From positions 351,967-415,966 of the forward strand of contig NZ_JACNMM010000004.1 of the NCBI RefSeq assembly GCF_020529025.1: 64,000 bases of DNA. Reading direction: 5' to 3'. Each line of letters begins with the position of its first letter. The first letter of the stretch is position 1. The notes below the pieces were generated by a model that ran no database searches, was not told where the DNA came from, and worked only from the letters and a program-made list of their open reading frames with translations. Positions 45,652 through 54,876 of the stretch are shown in pieces. The DNA comes from Oceaniglobus trochenteri. GTDB lineage: Bacteria; Pseudomonadota; Alphaproteobacteria; Rhodobacterales; Rhodobacteraceae. The translations under genes and the position numbers were made by a program.

Positions 45652-47292
45652 ATGACAGACCAGACCGCCAATCAGGGCATACCCGAGCCCGAAGGCAATA
45701 CTGCCGTCATTCAGACGGAGCACGAGATCGGGGACAACAACATCGAGGGTTCGCTCGGGTCGCTGGGTTTTGACATCCACAACCCGGTCTTCATGATCTC
45801 GGCGCTCTCGATCATGGCCTTCGTGTTCTACACCATAGCGCTTCCTGAACAGGCCAGCGGCGTGTTCTCGGGGATGTTCGACTTCACCACCAAGAACTTC
45901 GACTGGTTCCTTCTGGGCGCGGCCGACCTGGTGGTGATCTTCACGCTTCTTCTGATCGTCACCCCCTATGGCAACGTGCGCCTGGGCGGCTCGGAGGCCA
46001 AACCGGATTACACCTATATCGGCTGGTTCGCCATGTTGTTCGCGGCGGGCATGGGCATCGGGCTGATGTTTTACGGCGTGTCCGAACCGCTGACCCACTT
46101 CTCGACCTCGATGGGCGAGATCACCAGCGAGAACGGCATCCGCACCGACTGGGCCCCCCTGGGGGCGGCGACGGGTGACGAGACGGCGTCGGTGCGCCTT
46201 GGCATGGCGGCCACGATCTTCCACTGGGGCCTGCACCCCTGGGCGGTCTATGCGACCGTGGCCCTGGCGCTGGCGCTGTTCACCTACAACAAGGGGCTGC
46301 CGCTCACGATCCGCAGCGCCTTCTACCCGATCTTCGGCGAACGCATCTGGGGCTGGTGGGGTCACGTGATCGACATCATCGCCGTCTTCGCCACGCTGTT
46401 CGGCCTGGCGACATCGCTGGGCTTCGGGGCGACCCAGGCCAATGCCGGCCTGAACGAGCTCTTCGGCATTCCCATCGGCAACACGACCGAGGTGATCCTG
46501 ATCACCTGCATCACCGCTGTCGCGCTGGTGTCGGTGGTGCGCGGGCTGGATGGCGGGGTCAAGATCCTGTCCGAGGTCAACATGGGGCTGGCCGGCCTTT
46601 TGGCGCTGTTCACCCTGATCGTCGGGCCGACGGCCTTCCTGCTGGCCTTCTTCTGGGACAGTCTGGTGGCCTACGTCCAGTTCCTGCCGCAACTGGCCAA
46701 TCCCTTCGCGCGTGAAGACGTGAACTTCAGCCAGGGTTGGACGGCCTTCTACTGGGCCTGGTGGATCAGCTGGTCACCCTTCGTGGGCATGTTCATCGCC
46801 CGGGTGTCGCGGGGGCGCACGGTGCGCGAATTCGTGATCTGCGTTCTGCTGATCCCCTCCATGGTCTGTGTGCTGTGGATGTCGATCTTCGGCGGCACCG
46901 CGATTCACCAGGTGCTGACCGACAGCTATACCGGCGCCCAGGATGCCGAGCTTCCGCTGCAGCTGTTCAAGATGCTGGCCGAACTGCCGCTGGCACAGAT
47001 CACCTCGTTCATCGGTATTGTCCTTGTCATCGTGTTCTTCGTCACCTCGTCGGATTCCGGTTCGCTGGTGATCGACACGATCACGGCGGGCGGCAAGGTG
47101 GATGCGCCCATGCCCCAGCGGGTGTTCTGGTGCATCTTCGAGGGCGCGGTCGCCATTGCCCTGCTGATCGGCGGTGGCCTTGCGGCGCTGCAATCCATGG
47201 TCATCTCGACCGGGCTTCTGTTCACGGTCGTGCTTCTGGCCATGTGTTACTGCATCTGGCGCGGGCTTCAGTCGGAACGGGCCAAGATGTGA
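45652..47292 (+). CDS. BCCT family osmolyte transporter
   Basis: A 546-residue carrier with twelve expected membrane spans. GMGIGLMFYGVSEPLTHF near residue 129 is the Gly-rich span of the family, and AFYWAWWISWSPFVGMFIAR near 364 holds the Trp cluster that forms the quaternary-amine site. It would import betaine, choline, carnitine or DMSP with sodium or protons. The N-terminal 45 residues are soluble and acidic. Adjacent acuI points to DMSP as a candidate. A strong terminator follows. Confidence 0.92.
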   Translation: MTDQTANQGIPEPEGNTAVIQTEHEIGDNNIEGSLGSLGFDIHNPVFMISALSIMAFVFYTIALPEQASGVFSGMFDFTTKNFDWFLLGAADLVVIFTLLLIVTPYGNVRLGGSEAKPDYTYIGWFAMLFAAGMGIGLMFYGVSEPLTHFSTSMGEITSENGIRTDWAPLGAATGDETASVRLGMAATIFHWGLHPWAVYATVALALALFTYNKGLPLTIRSAFYPIFGERIWGWWGHVIDIIAVFATLFGLATSLGFGATQANAGLNELFGIPIGNTTEVILITCITAVALVSVVRGLDGGVKILSEVNMGLAGLLALFTLIVGPTAFLLAFFWDSLVAYVQFLPQLANPFAREDVNFSQGWTAFYWAWWISWSPFVGMFIARVSRGRTVREFVICVLLIPSMVCVLWMSIFGGTAIHQVLTDSYTGAQDAELPLQLFKMLAELPLAQITSFIGIVLVIVFFVTSSDSGSLVIDTITAGGKVDAPMPQRVFWCIFEGAVAIALLIGGGLAALQSMVISTGLLFTVVLLAMCYCIWRGLQSERAKM

Positions 47293-47321
47293 TGCCCGGC
47301 TGACCATTCGGCAAGACAATG

Positions 47322-47357
47322 ACCGGCGCGCGGGAAACTGCGCGCCGGTTTTTTTTT
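47322..47357 (+). terminator. Rho-independent terminator of the BCCT gene
   Basis: ACCGGCGCG, ten-base loop, CGCGCCGGT, then nine T residues. It is the strongest intrinsic terminator in the window and stands 30 bases after the BCCT stop. Confidence 0.92.
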
Positions 47358-47419
47358 GAGTTTTTTTAGCAAGAAAGAGACAGGGCGGGTGCCAGGGTTT
47401 CTTTTTTGCCCAAATACTC
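47358..47419. repeat. Inverted pair of class A repeats (copies 8 and 9)
   Basis: Copy 8 (47358-47379, plus) reads GAGTTTTTTTA then GCAAGAAAGAG. Copy 9 (47398-47419, minus) reads GAGTATTTGGG then CAAAAAAGAAA. The two face each other across 18 bases, so the transcript could fold into a long imperfect hairpin just after the BCCT terminator. Confidence 0.6.
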
Positions 47420-47481
47420 CCGCCGGAGGCGTCGACGGCGCCGCTCTTGACGCGGCAGGTCGGGGGCGCAACGGTGGAGCC

Positions 47482-48702
47482 ATGAAACTGGATACCCAAT
47501 TCGTCCGGGCGCAATTCCCGGCCTTTCGCGAAGTCTCGCTTGCCGGGCAGGCCTTTTTCGGCAATGCCGGTGGGTCCTATACCTGTGGCCAGGTGATCGA
47601 CCGGCTCACGCGCTTTTACACCCAGCGCAAGGTGCAGCCCTATGCGCCCTACGCCGCCTCGCTGCTGGCCGGCGAGGAGATGGACGAGGCCCGGGCGCGT
47701 CTTTCTGCGGTGTTGAACGTGGCCCCTGACGAACTGTCCTTCGGGCCCTCGACCACCCAGAACACCTATGTCCTGTCCCAGGCCTTTGCGGCGATGATGG
47801 CACCCGGCGATGTGGTGATCGTGACCAACCAGGATCACGAGGCCAACACCGGCCCATGGCGCCGCCTGGCCGAGCGGGGGTTCGAGATACGCGAGTGGCG
47901 GATCGACCCCGAATCCGGCCATCTTGACCCGCAAGCGCTGGAGGATCTGCTGGACGACAGGGTGCGGCTGGTCTGTTTTCCGCATTGTTCCAACGTGGTG
48001 GGCGAGATCAACGATGTTGCGGCGATCTGTGCGCGCATCCATGCCGCGGGTGCCGTGGCCTGCGTGGACGGAGTGAGCTATGCGCCCCATGGTTTGCCGG
48101 ACGTGGGCGCGCTTGGCGCCGACATCTACCTGTTCTCGGCCTACAAGACCTTCGGGCCCCATCAGGGGATCATGACGATCCGGCGCGCCTTGGGTATGGC
48201 GCTCCCCAATCAGGGGCATGTGTTCAACGGCGATACCCTTTACAAGCGGTTCACGCCCGCGGGGCCGGACCATGCACAGGTGGCGGCCTGTGCCGGAATG
48301 GTCGATTACCTCGATGCGCTGTACGATCACCACTTTTCCGAAAGTGCCGATGCCCCGTCGCGGGGTGTGGCGGTGCATGACCTGATCCGCGCCCACGAGG
48401 CCGCGCTGTTGCAGCCGCTGCTGGATCACGTCGCCGCGAAGAACACCATGCGCCTGATCGGCCCCGCCGATGCCGCCCGCCGTGCGCCCACGGTGGCAAT
48501 CGCGCTGGCCGAACCGGGCGAGGCGGTTGCCGCGCGGCTGGCCGAGCGCGGGATCATGGCCGAAGGGGGCGATTTCTATGCCGGGCGCGCGCTGTCTGGC
48601 ATGGGAGTGGAGATGGAGCGAGGCGTTCTGCGCCTGTCCTTCGTGCATTACACCACCCGGCAAGAGGTTGACGGGCTGATCGACGCACTAGATCGGGTGT
48701 AA
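47482..48702 (+). CDS. Class V aminotransferase (cysteine desulfurase / selenocysteine lyase-like)
   Basis: A 406-residue fold-type I PLP enzyme. The start at 47482 follows GGTGGAGCC. Family features are AFFGNAGGSYTCGQVIDRL near residue 27, GPSTTQNTYVLSQAF near 90, TNQDHEANTGPWRRLA near 115, CVDGVSYAPHG with the PLP Asp, and LFSAYKTFGPHQG with the Schiff-base Lys near 225. A catalytic Cys of true NifS/IscS is not evident in the C-terminal loop, so it may act on another amino acid. Its substrate is unknown and no partner genes adjoin. Confidence 0.82.
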   Translation: MKLDTQFVRAQFPAFREVSLAGQAFFGNAGGSYTCGQVIDRLTRFYTQRKVQPYAPYAASLLAGEEMDEARARLSAVLNVAPDELSFGPSTTQNTYVLSQAFAAMMAPGDVVIVTNQDHEANTGPWRRLAERGFEIREWRIDPESGHLDPQALEDLLDDRVRLVCFPHCSNVVGEINDVAAICARIHAAGAVACVDGVSYAPHGLPDVGALGADIYLFSAYKTFGPHQGIMTIRRALGMALPNQGHVFNGDTLYKRFTPAGPDHAQVAACAGMVDYLDALYDHHFSESADAPSRGVAVHDLIRAHEAALLQPLLDHVAAKNTMRLIGPADAARRAPTVAIALAEPGEAVAARLAERGIMAEGGDFYAGRALSGMGVEMERGVLRLSFVHYTTRQEVDGLIDALDRV

Positions 48703-48738
48703 CGGCCGGTCGGACCGGCGCAACTCCGGTTCTGTCCC

Positions 48739-50160
48739 ATGTCCGAAACCTCTCCTGTTCTTCTCTGGCTGCGGCGCGATCTGCGGCTGTCCGACCACCC
48801 CGCGCTATGCGCTGCGGTGCAATCGGGGCGGCCGGTGATTCCGGTCTGGATTCTGGACGAGGTGGCCGAAACCCACGGGGCCTGCCCGAAGTGGCGCCTG
48901 GGGCTGGGGGTCGGGCATATGGCCGACCTGCTGGCAGAACAGGGCAGCCGCCTGATCCTGCGCCGGGGCAGGGCGCTTGAGGTCTTGCGCGCCCTCGTGG
49001 CGGAAACCGGGGCGGGGGCGGTCTATTGGAGCCGCGTTTACGACCCCGACAGCATCGCCCGCGACAAGGGGGTGAAGGCCGGGCTGAAGGAGGACGGGAT
49101 CGAGGCCGAGAGTTTCGCCGGCCATCTTCTGTTCGAGCCTTGGAGTGTAGAGACGCAGACCGGTGGCTTCTACAAGGTCTACACGCCCTTCTGGAAATCG
49201 GTAAAGGGGCGCGATGTACCCGCCGCCCTTTCGGCGCCGTCGGACATTCCGGCGCCGGGAGATTGGCCCGCGAGCGATACCCTGGATGACTGGGCCATGG
49301 GCGCCGCCATGGACCGGGGCGCCGGGATCGTGCGCCCGCATCTGCACTTGGGCGAGGCGGCGGCGCAGACGCGGCTGGGCACCTTCATGGCCCACCGGGT
49401 CGAGGACTATCGCGAGGCGCGCAACATGGTGGCCGAAGACGGCACCAGCGGGCTGAGCGAGAACCTGACCTATGGCGAAATCTCGCCCCGGTCCTGCTGG
49501 CATTCGGGGATGCGTGCGCTGCACGAGGGCAAGGCAGGGGCCGAAACCTTCTTGAAGGAACTGGTCTGGCGCGAATTCGCCTATCACCTTGTCTATCACA
49601 CGCCCCGCATCGTCAGCGACAACTGGCGCGAGGATTGGTCGGCCTTCCCCTGGAACGAGGACGAGCGTCTGGCCGAGGTGAAGGCGTGGAAGCAGGGGCG
49701 CACCGGCATTCCCTTCGTGGATGCCGCGCAGCGCGAGATGTATGTCACCGGGCGCATGCACAACCGAGCGCGGATGATTGTCGCCTCGTATCTGACCAAG
49801 CACCTGATGTGCCACTGGCGGATCGGGATGAAATGGTTCGAGGATTGCCTGATCGACTGGGACGCCGCGAGCAATGCCATGGGCTGGCAATGGTCGGCGG
49901 GGTCGGGGCCGGACGCCACGCCCTATTTCCGGGTGTTCAACCCCGTGACCCAGCAAGAGAAGTTCGACCCCGACGATGCCTATGTGAACCGCTGGATCGC
50001 CGAGGGGCGCGACGATCCGCACAAGGATGCGCTGGCCTATTTCAAGGCGATCCCGCGCCGCTGGTCCATGGCAGAGACGGATGATTACCCCGAACCGGTG
50101 GTCGGCGTGTCCGAGGGGCGCAAGCGCGCGCTTGCCGCCTATGAAGACCGCGATTTCTAG
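48739..50160 (+). CDS. phrB: Deoxyribodipyrimidine photolyase (cryptochrome/photolyase family)
   Basis: A 473-residue photolyase: LLWLRRDLRLSDHPALCAAV in the N-terminal Rossmann domain, and the FAD-binding C-terminal half with ELVWREFAYHLVYHTPRI, WKQGRTGIPFVDAAQREMYV, GRMHNRARMIVASYLTKHL and NAMGWQWSAGSGPDATPYFR. These are the class I CPD photolyase signatures, including the substrate-binding Trp and the Met/Asn near FAD. It repairs UV dimers with blue light. It starts 36 bases after the aminotransferase and could share its transcript. Confidence 0.93.
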   Translation: MSETSPVLLWLRRDLRLSDHPALCAAVQSGRPVIPVWILDEVAETHGACPKWRLGLGVGHMADLLAEQGSRLILRRGRALEVLRALVAETGAGAVYWSRVYDPDSIARDKGVKAGLKEDGIEAESFAGHLLFEPWSVETQTGGFYKVYTPFWKSVKGRDVPAALSAPSDIPAPGDWPASDTLDDWAMGAAMDRGAGIVRPHLHLGEAAAQTRLGTFMAHRVEDYREARNMVAEDGTSGLSENLTYGEISPRSCWHSGMRALHEGKAGAETFLKELVWREFAYHLVYHTPRIVSDNWREDWSAFPWNEDERLAEVKAWKQGRTGIPFVDAAQREMYVTGRMHNRARMIVASYLTKHLMCHWRIGMKWFEDCLIDWDAASNAMGWQWSAGSGPDATPYFRVFNPVTQQEKFDPDDAYVNRWIAEGRDDPHKDALAYFKAIPRRWSMAETDDYPEPVVGVSEGRKRALAAYEDRDF

Positions 50161-50173
50161 GTGGGGTGCCGCG

Positions 50174-50794
50174 TCACATCAGGGCAATCTGACGAAAGAG
50201 CTGCGCGCCCAGGGCCTCGATCGTCACCTTGCCTTCGCCCAGCTTCATCATGTTCTTTTCCGGCAGATAGCTGATCTTGACATAAAGATCATGGCCTGAC
50301 CCTCGCAATTTCGGCGGCTTGGCCTTGCCGGGAAAGATTGTCCTGACCTGTTTGTAGCCGCTTGCGATGGTCTTGCCCAAGGAGGCTGCAGTTTTGGCCA
50401 CGCCGTCGGGCGTTCCGATGGCGGTTTTCGCGCCGCCAACGGCAAAACCGGCCGCGGTCTTGGCAATGGCGGCGCCGCTGTCATGCAGGGGGAAAAGGCC
50501 CTTGTAGCGGTTGCCTGGCACATAACGGCACAGACCCATGTAGATCTCGGGCAGATCGGCGATCAGGTTGACGATCTTCTGTTCGCGGTGCACGGCGCAC
50601 CATTCGGCCAACCCGTGGGCCGTGCCGATCAGCGCGAGGGGCTGAACCCCGGCGCCCACCTCGGAAAACACCCAGCCATTCACGCTGGACGCCATGGTGG
50701 CAGAGCGCATCATTCCGTTGTCCTGAATGACGGAATGGCCGCCGCCGCGCCGAACCCGGGGTGCGGGAACCCGCCAGATGCTTGCCTGGGTCAT
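50174..50794 (-). CDS. Conserved hypothetical protein with hydrophobic Ala/Gly-rich middle
   Basis: A 206-residue protein from the ATG at 50794, which has AAGGAGG six bases upstream. The middle (GAAIAKTAAGFAVGGAKTAI) is Ala/Gly/Lys-rich and could form an amphipathic helix. The N-terminal part contains PLALIGTAHGLAEWCAVHRE and LIADLPEIYMGLCRYVPGNR, and the C-terminal part a basic DLYVKISYLPEKNM. No family can be named. It is convergent with phrB, 13 bases away. Confidence 0.65.
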   Translation of the reverse strand: MTQASIWRVPAPRVRRGGGHSVIQDNGMMRSATMASSVNGWVFSEVGAGVQPLALIGTAHGLAEWCAVHREQKIVNLIADLPEIYMGLCRYVPGNRYKGLFPLHDSGAAIAKTAAGFAVGGAKTAIGTPDGVAKTAASLGKTIASGYKQVRTIFPGKAKPPKLRGSGHDLYVKISYLPEKNMMKLGEGKVTIEALGAQLFRQIALM

Positions 50795-51001
50795 TGCCAA
50801 CCTCCTTGCTTGCCTCGGTTTGCCGGTCTGGGCGCATCATGACGTAGGGGAAGCGGTGGGCGAAAGTGGGGAAATCCTCACCCTGGGTAAGGCAGGCTTT
50901 CAATGATCCGGTTCGCCGATACCGCCGTAAGTATCAGGAAAGCGGATATTGTTCCGCACAGGCGCAGGCGCTAATCTGGCCTGCAAACAGGATGAGGCGG
51001 G

Positions 51002-52216
51002 ATGAACCCATTGACAAGCACGGCCGACCAGAAGGGTCTGCCGCGGTATTTTCCCCAGGTCTTCAACATGGCCTGCGGAATGCAGAACGGGCGGCTGGAT
51101 TTCGTCCTGCCCGACGGACGGCGGTTTCGCGCGACCGGAACCAGAACCCCCTGGCCGGTGGCCGAGCTGCATGTGCACAACGCCGATGTCTTTGCCCGCC
51201 TGATCCGCGAGGGCGATCTTGGCTTTTGCGACGCCTATATCGACGGCTGGTGGTCATCGCCCGATCTTCAGGCCTTTCTCGATCTCTGCAATGCCGACAA
51301 CTGGGATGTCTACGACAGCTTTCCGGGCATGGGCATCGTGCGCCTGTTCGAACGGGCGCGGTTCTGGCTTTTGGGGAATTCCAAGGCCCAGGCCCGGCGC
51401 AACATTGCCGCCCATTACGACCTGGGCAACGATTTCTACGGTCTGTGGCTGGATGACACGATGACCTATTCCAGCGCGCTGTTCACCACGGGGCAGGAAA
51501 GCCTTGAGGCCGCGCAGACCGCGAAATATGCCAGCATGGTCGATCAGATGGGCGCGAAGCCGGGCGATCACGTGCTGGAAATCGGCTGTGGCTGGGGCGG
51601 GTTCGCCGAATATGCTGCGGCCGAACGCGGGCTGAAGGTGACCTGCCTGACCATCAGCAAGGCCCAGCACGACTATGCCGTGGCGCGGATCGCGGCGGCC
51701 GGTCTGGCCGACCGTGTGACCATAAAGCTGCAGGATTACCGCGACGAAACCGGCCTTTACGACGGCATCGCCAGCATCGAGATGTTCGAGGCCGTGGGCG
51801 AAAGATATTGGCCGGTCTATTTCAAGACGCTGCACGCACGCCTGAAACCCGGCGCCAATGCCACCCTGCAAATCATCACCGTGATGGAGGAGCGTTGGGA
51901 TGTCTATCGAAACACCGTTGATTTCATTCAGAAATACATCTTCCCGGGGGGGATGCTCCCCGCGCCTTCGGTGCTGCGCCGCGAGGTGGAAAAGGCCGGT
52001 CTGACCGTGCGCCGTTCGGTGGAATTCGGCGAAAGCTATTCCCGGACGCTGCGCCGCTGGCACGATGCCTTCAACGACCGCTGGGACGAGGTGCGCGCCC
52101 TGGGGTTCGACGACAGGTTCCGGCGGATGTGGAATTTCTATCTGGTCTCTTGCGCTGCGGCCTTTCAAAGCGGAAACTGCGACGTGACCCAGATTACCGT
52201 GACAAGGCCCGCATAG
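51002..52216 (+). CDS. cfa: Cyclopropane-fatty-acyl-phospholipid synthase family protein
   Basis: A 404-residue SAM-dependent enzyme. An N-terminal domain includes LGFCDAYIDGWWSSPDLQAF, and the catalytic part has HYDLGNDFYGLWLDDTMTYS near residue 137, the SAM motif VLEIGCGWGGFAEYAA near 191, LTISKAQHDYA, and SIEMFEAVGERYWPVYF near 259. It methylates membrane-lipid double bonds to make cyclopropanes or related methylated fatty acids. It starts directly upstream of trgA with only a four-base gap, so it may be co-transcribed with the tellurite locus. Confidence 0.92.
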   Translation: MNPLTSTADQKGLPRYFPQVFNMACGMQNGRLDFVLPDGRRFRATGTRTPWPVAELHVHNADVFARLIREGDLGFCDAYIDGWWSSPDLQAFLDLCNADNWDVYDSFPGMGIVRLFERARFWLLGNSKAQARRNIAAHYDLGNDFYGLWLDDTMTYSSALFTTGQESLEAAQTAKYASMVDQMGAKPGDHVLEIGCGWGGFAEYAAAERGLKVTCLTISKAQHDYAVARIAAAGLADRVTIKLQDYRDETGLYDGIASIEMFEAVGERYWPVYFKTLHARLKPGANATLQIITVMEERWDVYRNTVDFIQKYIFPGGMLPAPSVLRREVEKAGLTVRRSVEFGESYSRTLRRWHDAFNDRWDEVRALGFDDRFRRMWNFYLVSCAAAFQSGNCDVTQITVTRPA

Positions 52217-52220
52217 CCCC

Positions 52221-52679
52221 ATGTATCCCACCGCCGCCAAGCTGATCGCCGGACTTCTTTTCGCGGCGCTGGCGTTTTTCGTAAGCGGGCTGGTCATTCC
52301 GAACATCCCCTATGGTGCGGATATTCCGATGAAGTTCGGGCTGATGAATGCCGTGATCGGTTTTCTCATGGGCTGGCGCGTGGTGGGGCGGCGCGCGGGC
52401 GAGGGATATGCCTTCGGCATGGCCTACGGCGCGACGGCGGCCGTGGCCACCGCCTTCTGGGTTCTCATGTTCTGGGCCGGGCGCGAGATGATCAAACGCT
52501 CGCTCGATCTCTACTATGACGATCCGACCGAGGCGCTTGAGGAAATGGTGCGGCTGATGCTGGATTACGCGGCTTACATGCTGCCCGGCGGGGTGATACC
52601 CGCATTCGCGGTCGGCGCGGTCTTCTGCGGAATCGTCACCGAATGGGTCGGCCAGAAGAACGCCCACCCGACGGAGTGA
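52221..52679 (+). CDS. trgA: TrgA family membrane protein
   Basis: A 152-residue protein with about four membrane spans (AKLIAGLLFAALAFFVSGLV, LMNAVIGFLMGWRVVG, AVATAFWVLMFWAG, LPGGVIPAFAVGAVFCGIV). The order trgA, trgB, cysK is that of the Rhodobacter sphaeroides tellurite-resistance locus, which is the main reason for the name. TrgA is thought to act in the membrane in tellurite resistance, mechanism unknown. It overlaps nothing, but trgB begins three bases after its stop. Confidence 0.85.
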   Translation: MYPTAAKLIAGLLFAALAFFVSGLVIPNIPYGADIPMKFGLMNAVIGFLMGWRVVGRRAGEGYAFGMAYGATAAVATAFWVLMFWAGREMIKRSLDLYYDDPTEALEEMVRLMLDYAAYMLPGGVIPAFAVGAVFCGIVTEWVGQKNAHPTE

Positions 52680-52682
52680 TCC

Positions 52683-53789
52683 ATGAACGACCTTTTCATT
52701 TTCGGCACGCTGCTGGACGGCGACCTGCGGCGCGTGGTGGCGGGCTGTGATCTTGCCGGTCATCCTGCGGTTCTGAACGGGCAGGGGGTCTGGCGGGCCT
52801 CGAGGGGGGATTACCCGGTTCTTGGGGCGGGTGACGGTGCCGCGGGCCTGCTGCTGTGCGATGTCCCGTCCGAGGCGCTGGCGCGGTTGCATTTCTACGA
52901 GGAAGGTTTCGGCTATGTCACCGACAGCGTGACCGTCTGCGTCGATGGGGCCATGCGCCCGGCCACCGTCTATGTGCCGGCAAATCCGGCAGCCCCCAGC
53001 GGCGATGAATGGTCGCTGGCCGATTGGCAGGCCGGCTGGGGCGCCATGACGCGCCGCGCCGCGCAAGAGGCGATGGCGCTGTTCGGAACCACCACGGGCG
53101 AGGGGCTGCGCCAGAGGATGGGCACCATCCGCGTGCGCGCGGCCTCATCCCTGCGGGCCGAGACGCGCGAGGTGGCGGGTGAACCATTCGGCCGCTCGGC
53201 CGTCACCACCATCGCCGCGCGCCGCCCCTACGTGAATTTCTTCGCCGTCGAGGAGCAGGAGCTGTCGCACCGTCGTTTTGACGGCACCCAAAGCGGGGTG
53301 ATGACGCGCGCGGGCTTCCTCATGGGCGATGCGGTCACGGTGCTGCCCTATGATCCGGTGCGCGACCGGGTGCTTCTGGTCGAACAGTTCCGCTATGGCA
53401 TCTACCTGCGCGGCGATCCCGCGCCATGGAGCCTTGAGCCCGTGGCAGGCCGCATCGACCCCGGCGAAGACCCCGAAACCGCCGTCCGCCGCGAAGCGCA
53501 GGAGGAGGCGGGCCTTGAAATGGGCAGGCTGCACCATGTGGCCAACCATTATCCCAGCCCCGCCGCCGTGACCGAATTTCTGTTCAGCTATGTCGGCCTC
53601 TGCGATCTGCCTGGGCTGACGCCGGGGGCGGGCGGGCTCGATTCCGAACACGAGGACATCCGCACCCATGTGATGGCCTTCGACGATCTGATGGCGCGCA
53701 TCGGGCAGGGGGTGATCACCAACACCCCGCTTCTGCTGACCGCATACTGGTTGTTGAACGAACGCAGCCGCCCCGGCGCCTTTGCTTGA
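52683..53789 (+). CDS. trgB: TrgB: GGCT-like domain fused to a Nudix hydrolase
   Basis: A 368-residue two-domain protein. The N-terminal part (LFIFGTLLDGDLRRVVAGCD, LHFYEEGFGYV, PATVYVP) resembles a gamma-glutamylcyclotransferase/AIG2-like fold. The C-terminal half (about 200-368) is a Nudix domain with the box GRIDPGEDPETAVRREAQ-EEAG, carrying the catalytic REAQEEAG segment, as in ADP-ribose pyrophosphatases. A membrane role is not visible. In the tellurite locus it acts with TrgA and cysteine synthase. The fusion is a known arrangement for this family, but its substrate remains unclear. Confidence 0.87.
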   Translation: MNDLFIFGTLLDGDLRRVVAGCDLAGHPAVLNGQGVWRASRGDYPVLGAGDGAAGLLLCDVPSEALARLHFYEEGFGYVTDSVTVCVDGAMRPATVYVPANPAAPSGDEWSLADWQAGWGAMTRRAAQEAMALFGTTTGEGLRQRMGTIRVRAASSLRAETREVAGEPFGRSAVTTIAARRPYVNFFAVEEQELSHRRFDGTQSGVMTRAGFLMGDAVTVLPYDPVRDRVLLVEQFRYGIYLRGDPAPWSLEPVAGRIDPGEDPETAVRREAQEEAGLEMGRLHHVANHYPSPAAVTEFLFSYVGLCDLPGLTPGAGGLDSEHEDIRTHVMAFDDLMARIGQGVITNTPLLLTAYWLLNERSRPGAFA

Positions 53790-53850
53790 GTTCGCCGTGC
53801 CGCAGGCATAGACAGAAGCTGATCGAAGGGCATCGGCAAGGAAGCATAGC

Positions 53851-54876
53851 ATGACAATTCACAGTGATCTGGCCGCGGCCATCGGCAACACGCCCCTGAT
53901 CCGGCTGAAAGGCCCGTCCGAGGCCACGGGCTGCGAGATTCTGGGCAAGGCCGAATTCATGAACCCCGGCCAGTCGGTCAAGGACCGCGCCGCGCTTTAC
54001 ATCATCCGCGATGCGGTGGCGCGCGGCGAGTTGAAGCCGGGCGGCACCATCGTGGAAGGCACCGCCGGGAACACCGGTATCGGGCTGGCGCTGGTCGGCG
54101 CGTCGATGGGGTTTCGCACGGTCATCGTGATTCCGGAAACCCAGAGCCAGGAAAAGAAGGACATGCTGCGCCTTGCGGGGGCCGAACTGGTGCAGGTGCC
54201 CGCGGTGCCCTACAAGAACCCCAACAATTACGTGAAATATTCCGGCCGTCTGGCCGAGGCGCTGGCCAGGACCGAGCCGGCCGGCGCGATCTGGGCCAAC
54301 CAGTTCGACAATACCGCCAACCGCCAGGCCCATGTGGAGACCACCGGCCCCGAGATCTGGGATCAGACCGGGGGCAAGGTGGATGGTTTCATCTGCGCGG
54401 TCGGGTCGGGCGGCACGCTGGCCGGTGTGGCCGATGTGCTGCAACCCAAGGGCGTCAAGGTGGCCCTGGCCGACCCCGAGGGGGCAGGCCTGCTGAAGCT
54501 TTATACCGGCGATGAGAACCCGGGAGATTCGATCACCGAGGGCATCGGCCAGGGGCGCATCACCGCCAACCTCGAAGGGTTCACCCCCGACATGGCCTTC
54601 CGCATCCCCGATGCCGAGGCGCTGCCGGTGGTCTTCTCGCTGCTGACCGACGAAGGGCTGTGCCTTGGCGGTTCGTCGGGCGTCAACGTGGCCGGCGCGA
54701 TCCGCATGGCCAGGGAGATGGGTCCGGGCCACACCATCGTGACCGTCCTCTGCGATTACGGCACCCGTTACCAGAGCAAGCTGTTCAACCCCGCCTTCCT
54801 GCGTGAAAAGGGCTTGCCGATCCCGGTATGGCTGGACGATGGCGGGCGCGGATTGCCAGCGGTGTTCGAGGAATGA
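53851..54876 (+). CDS. cysK: Cysteine synthase
   Basis: A 341-residue O-acetylserine sulfhydrylase. The PLP Lys44 is in MNPGQSVKDRAALYI, with the substrate loop VEGTAGNTGIGLAL near 69, the GSGGTLAG phosphate loop near 187 and GGSSGVNVAGA near 269. It makes cysteine from O-acetylserine and sulfide, and in the trg locus supports resistance to tellurite, which depletes thiols. It is slightly longer than the usual 310-320 residues. Its stop overlaps the start of the channel gene (ATGA). Confidence 0.95.
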   Translation: MTIHSDLAAAIGNTPLIRLKGPSEATGCEILGKAEFMNPGQSVKDRAALYIIRDAVARGELKPGGTIVEGTAGNTGIGLALVGASMGFRTVIVIPETQSQEKKDMLRLAGAELVQVPAVPYKNPNNYVKYSGRLAEALARTEPAGAIWANQFDNTANRQAHVETTGPEIWDQTGGKVDGFICAVGSGGTLAGVADVLQPKGVKVALADPEGAGLLKLYTGDENPGDSITEGIGQGRITANLEGFTPDMAFRIPDAEALPVVFSLLTDEGLCLGGSSGVNVAGAIRMAREMGPGHTIVTVLCDYGTRYQSKLFNPAFLREKGLPIPVWLDDGGRGLPAVFEE

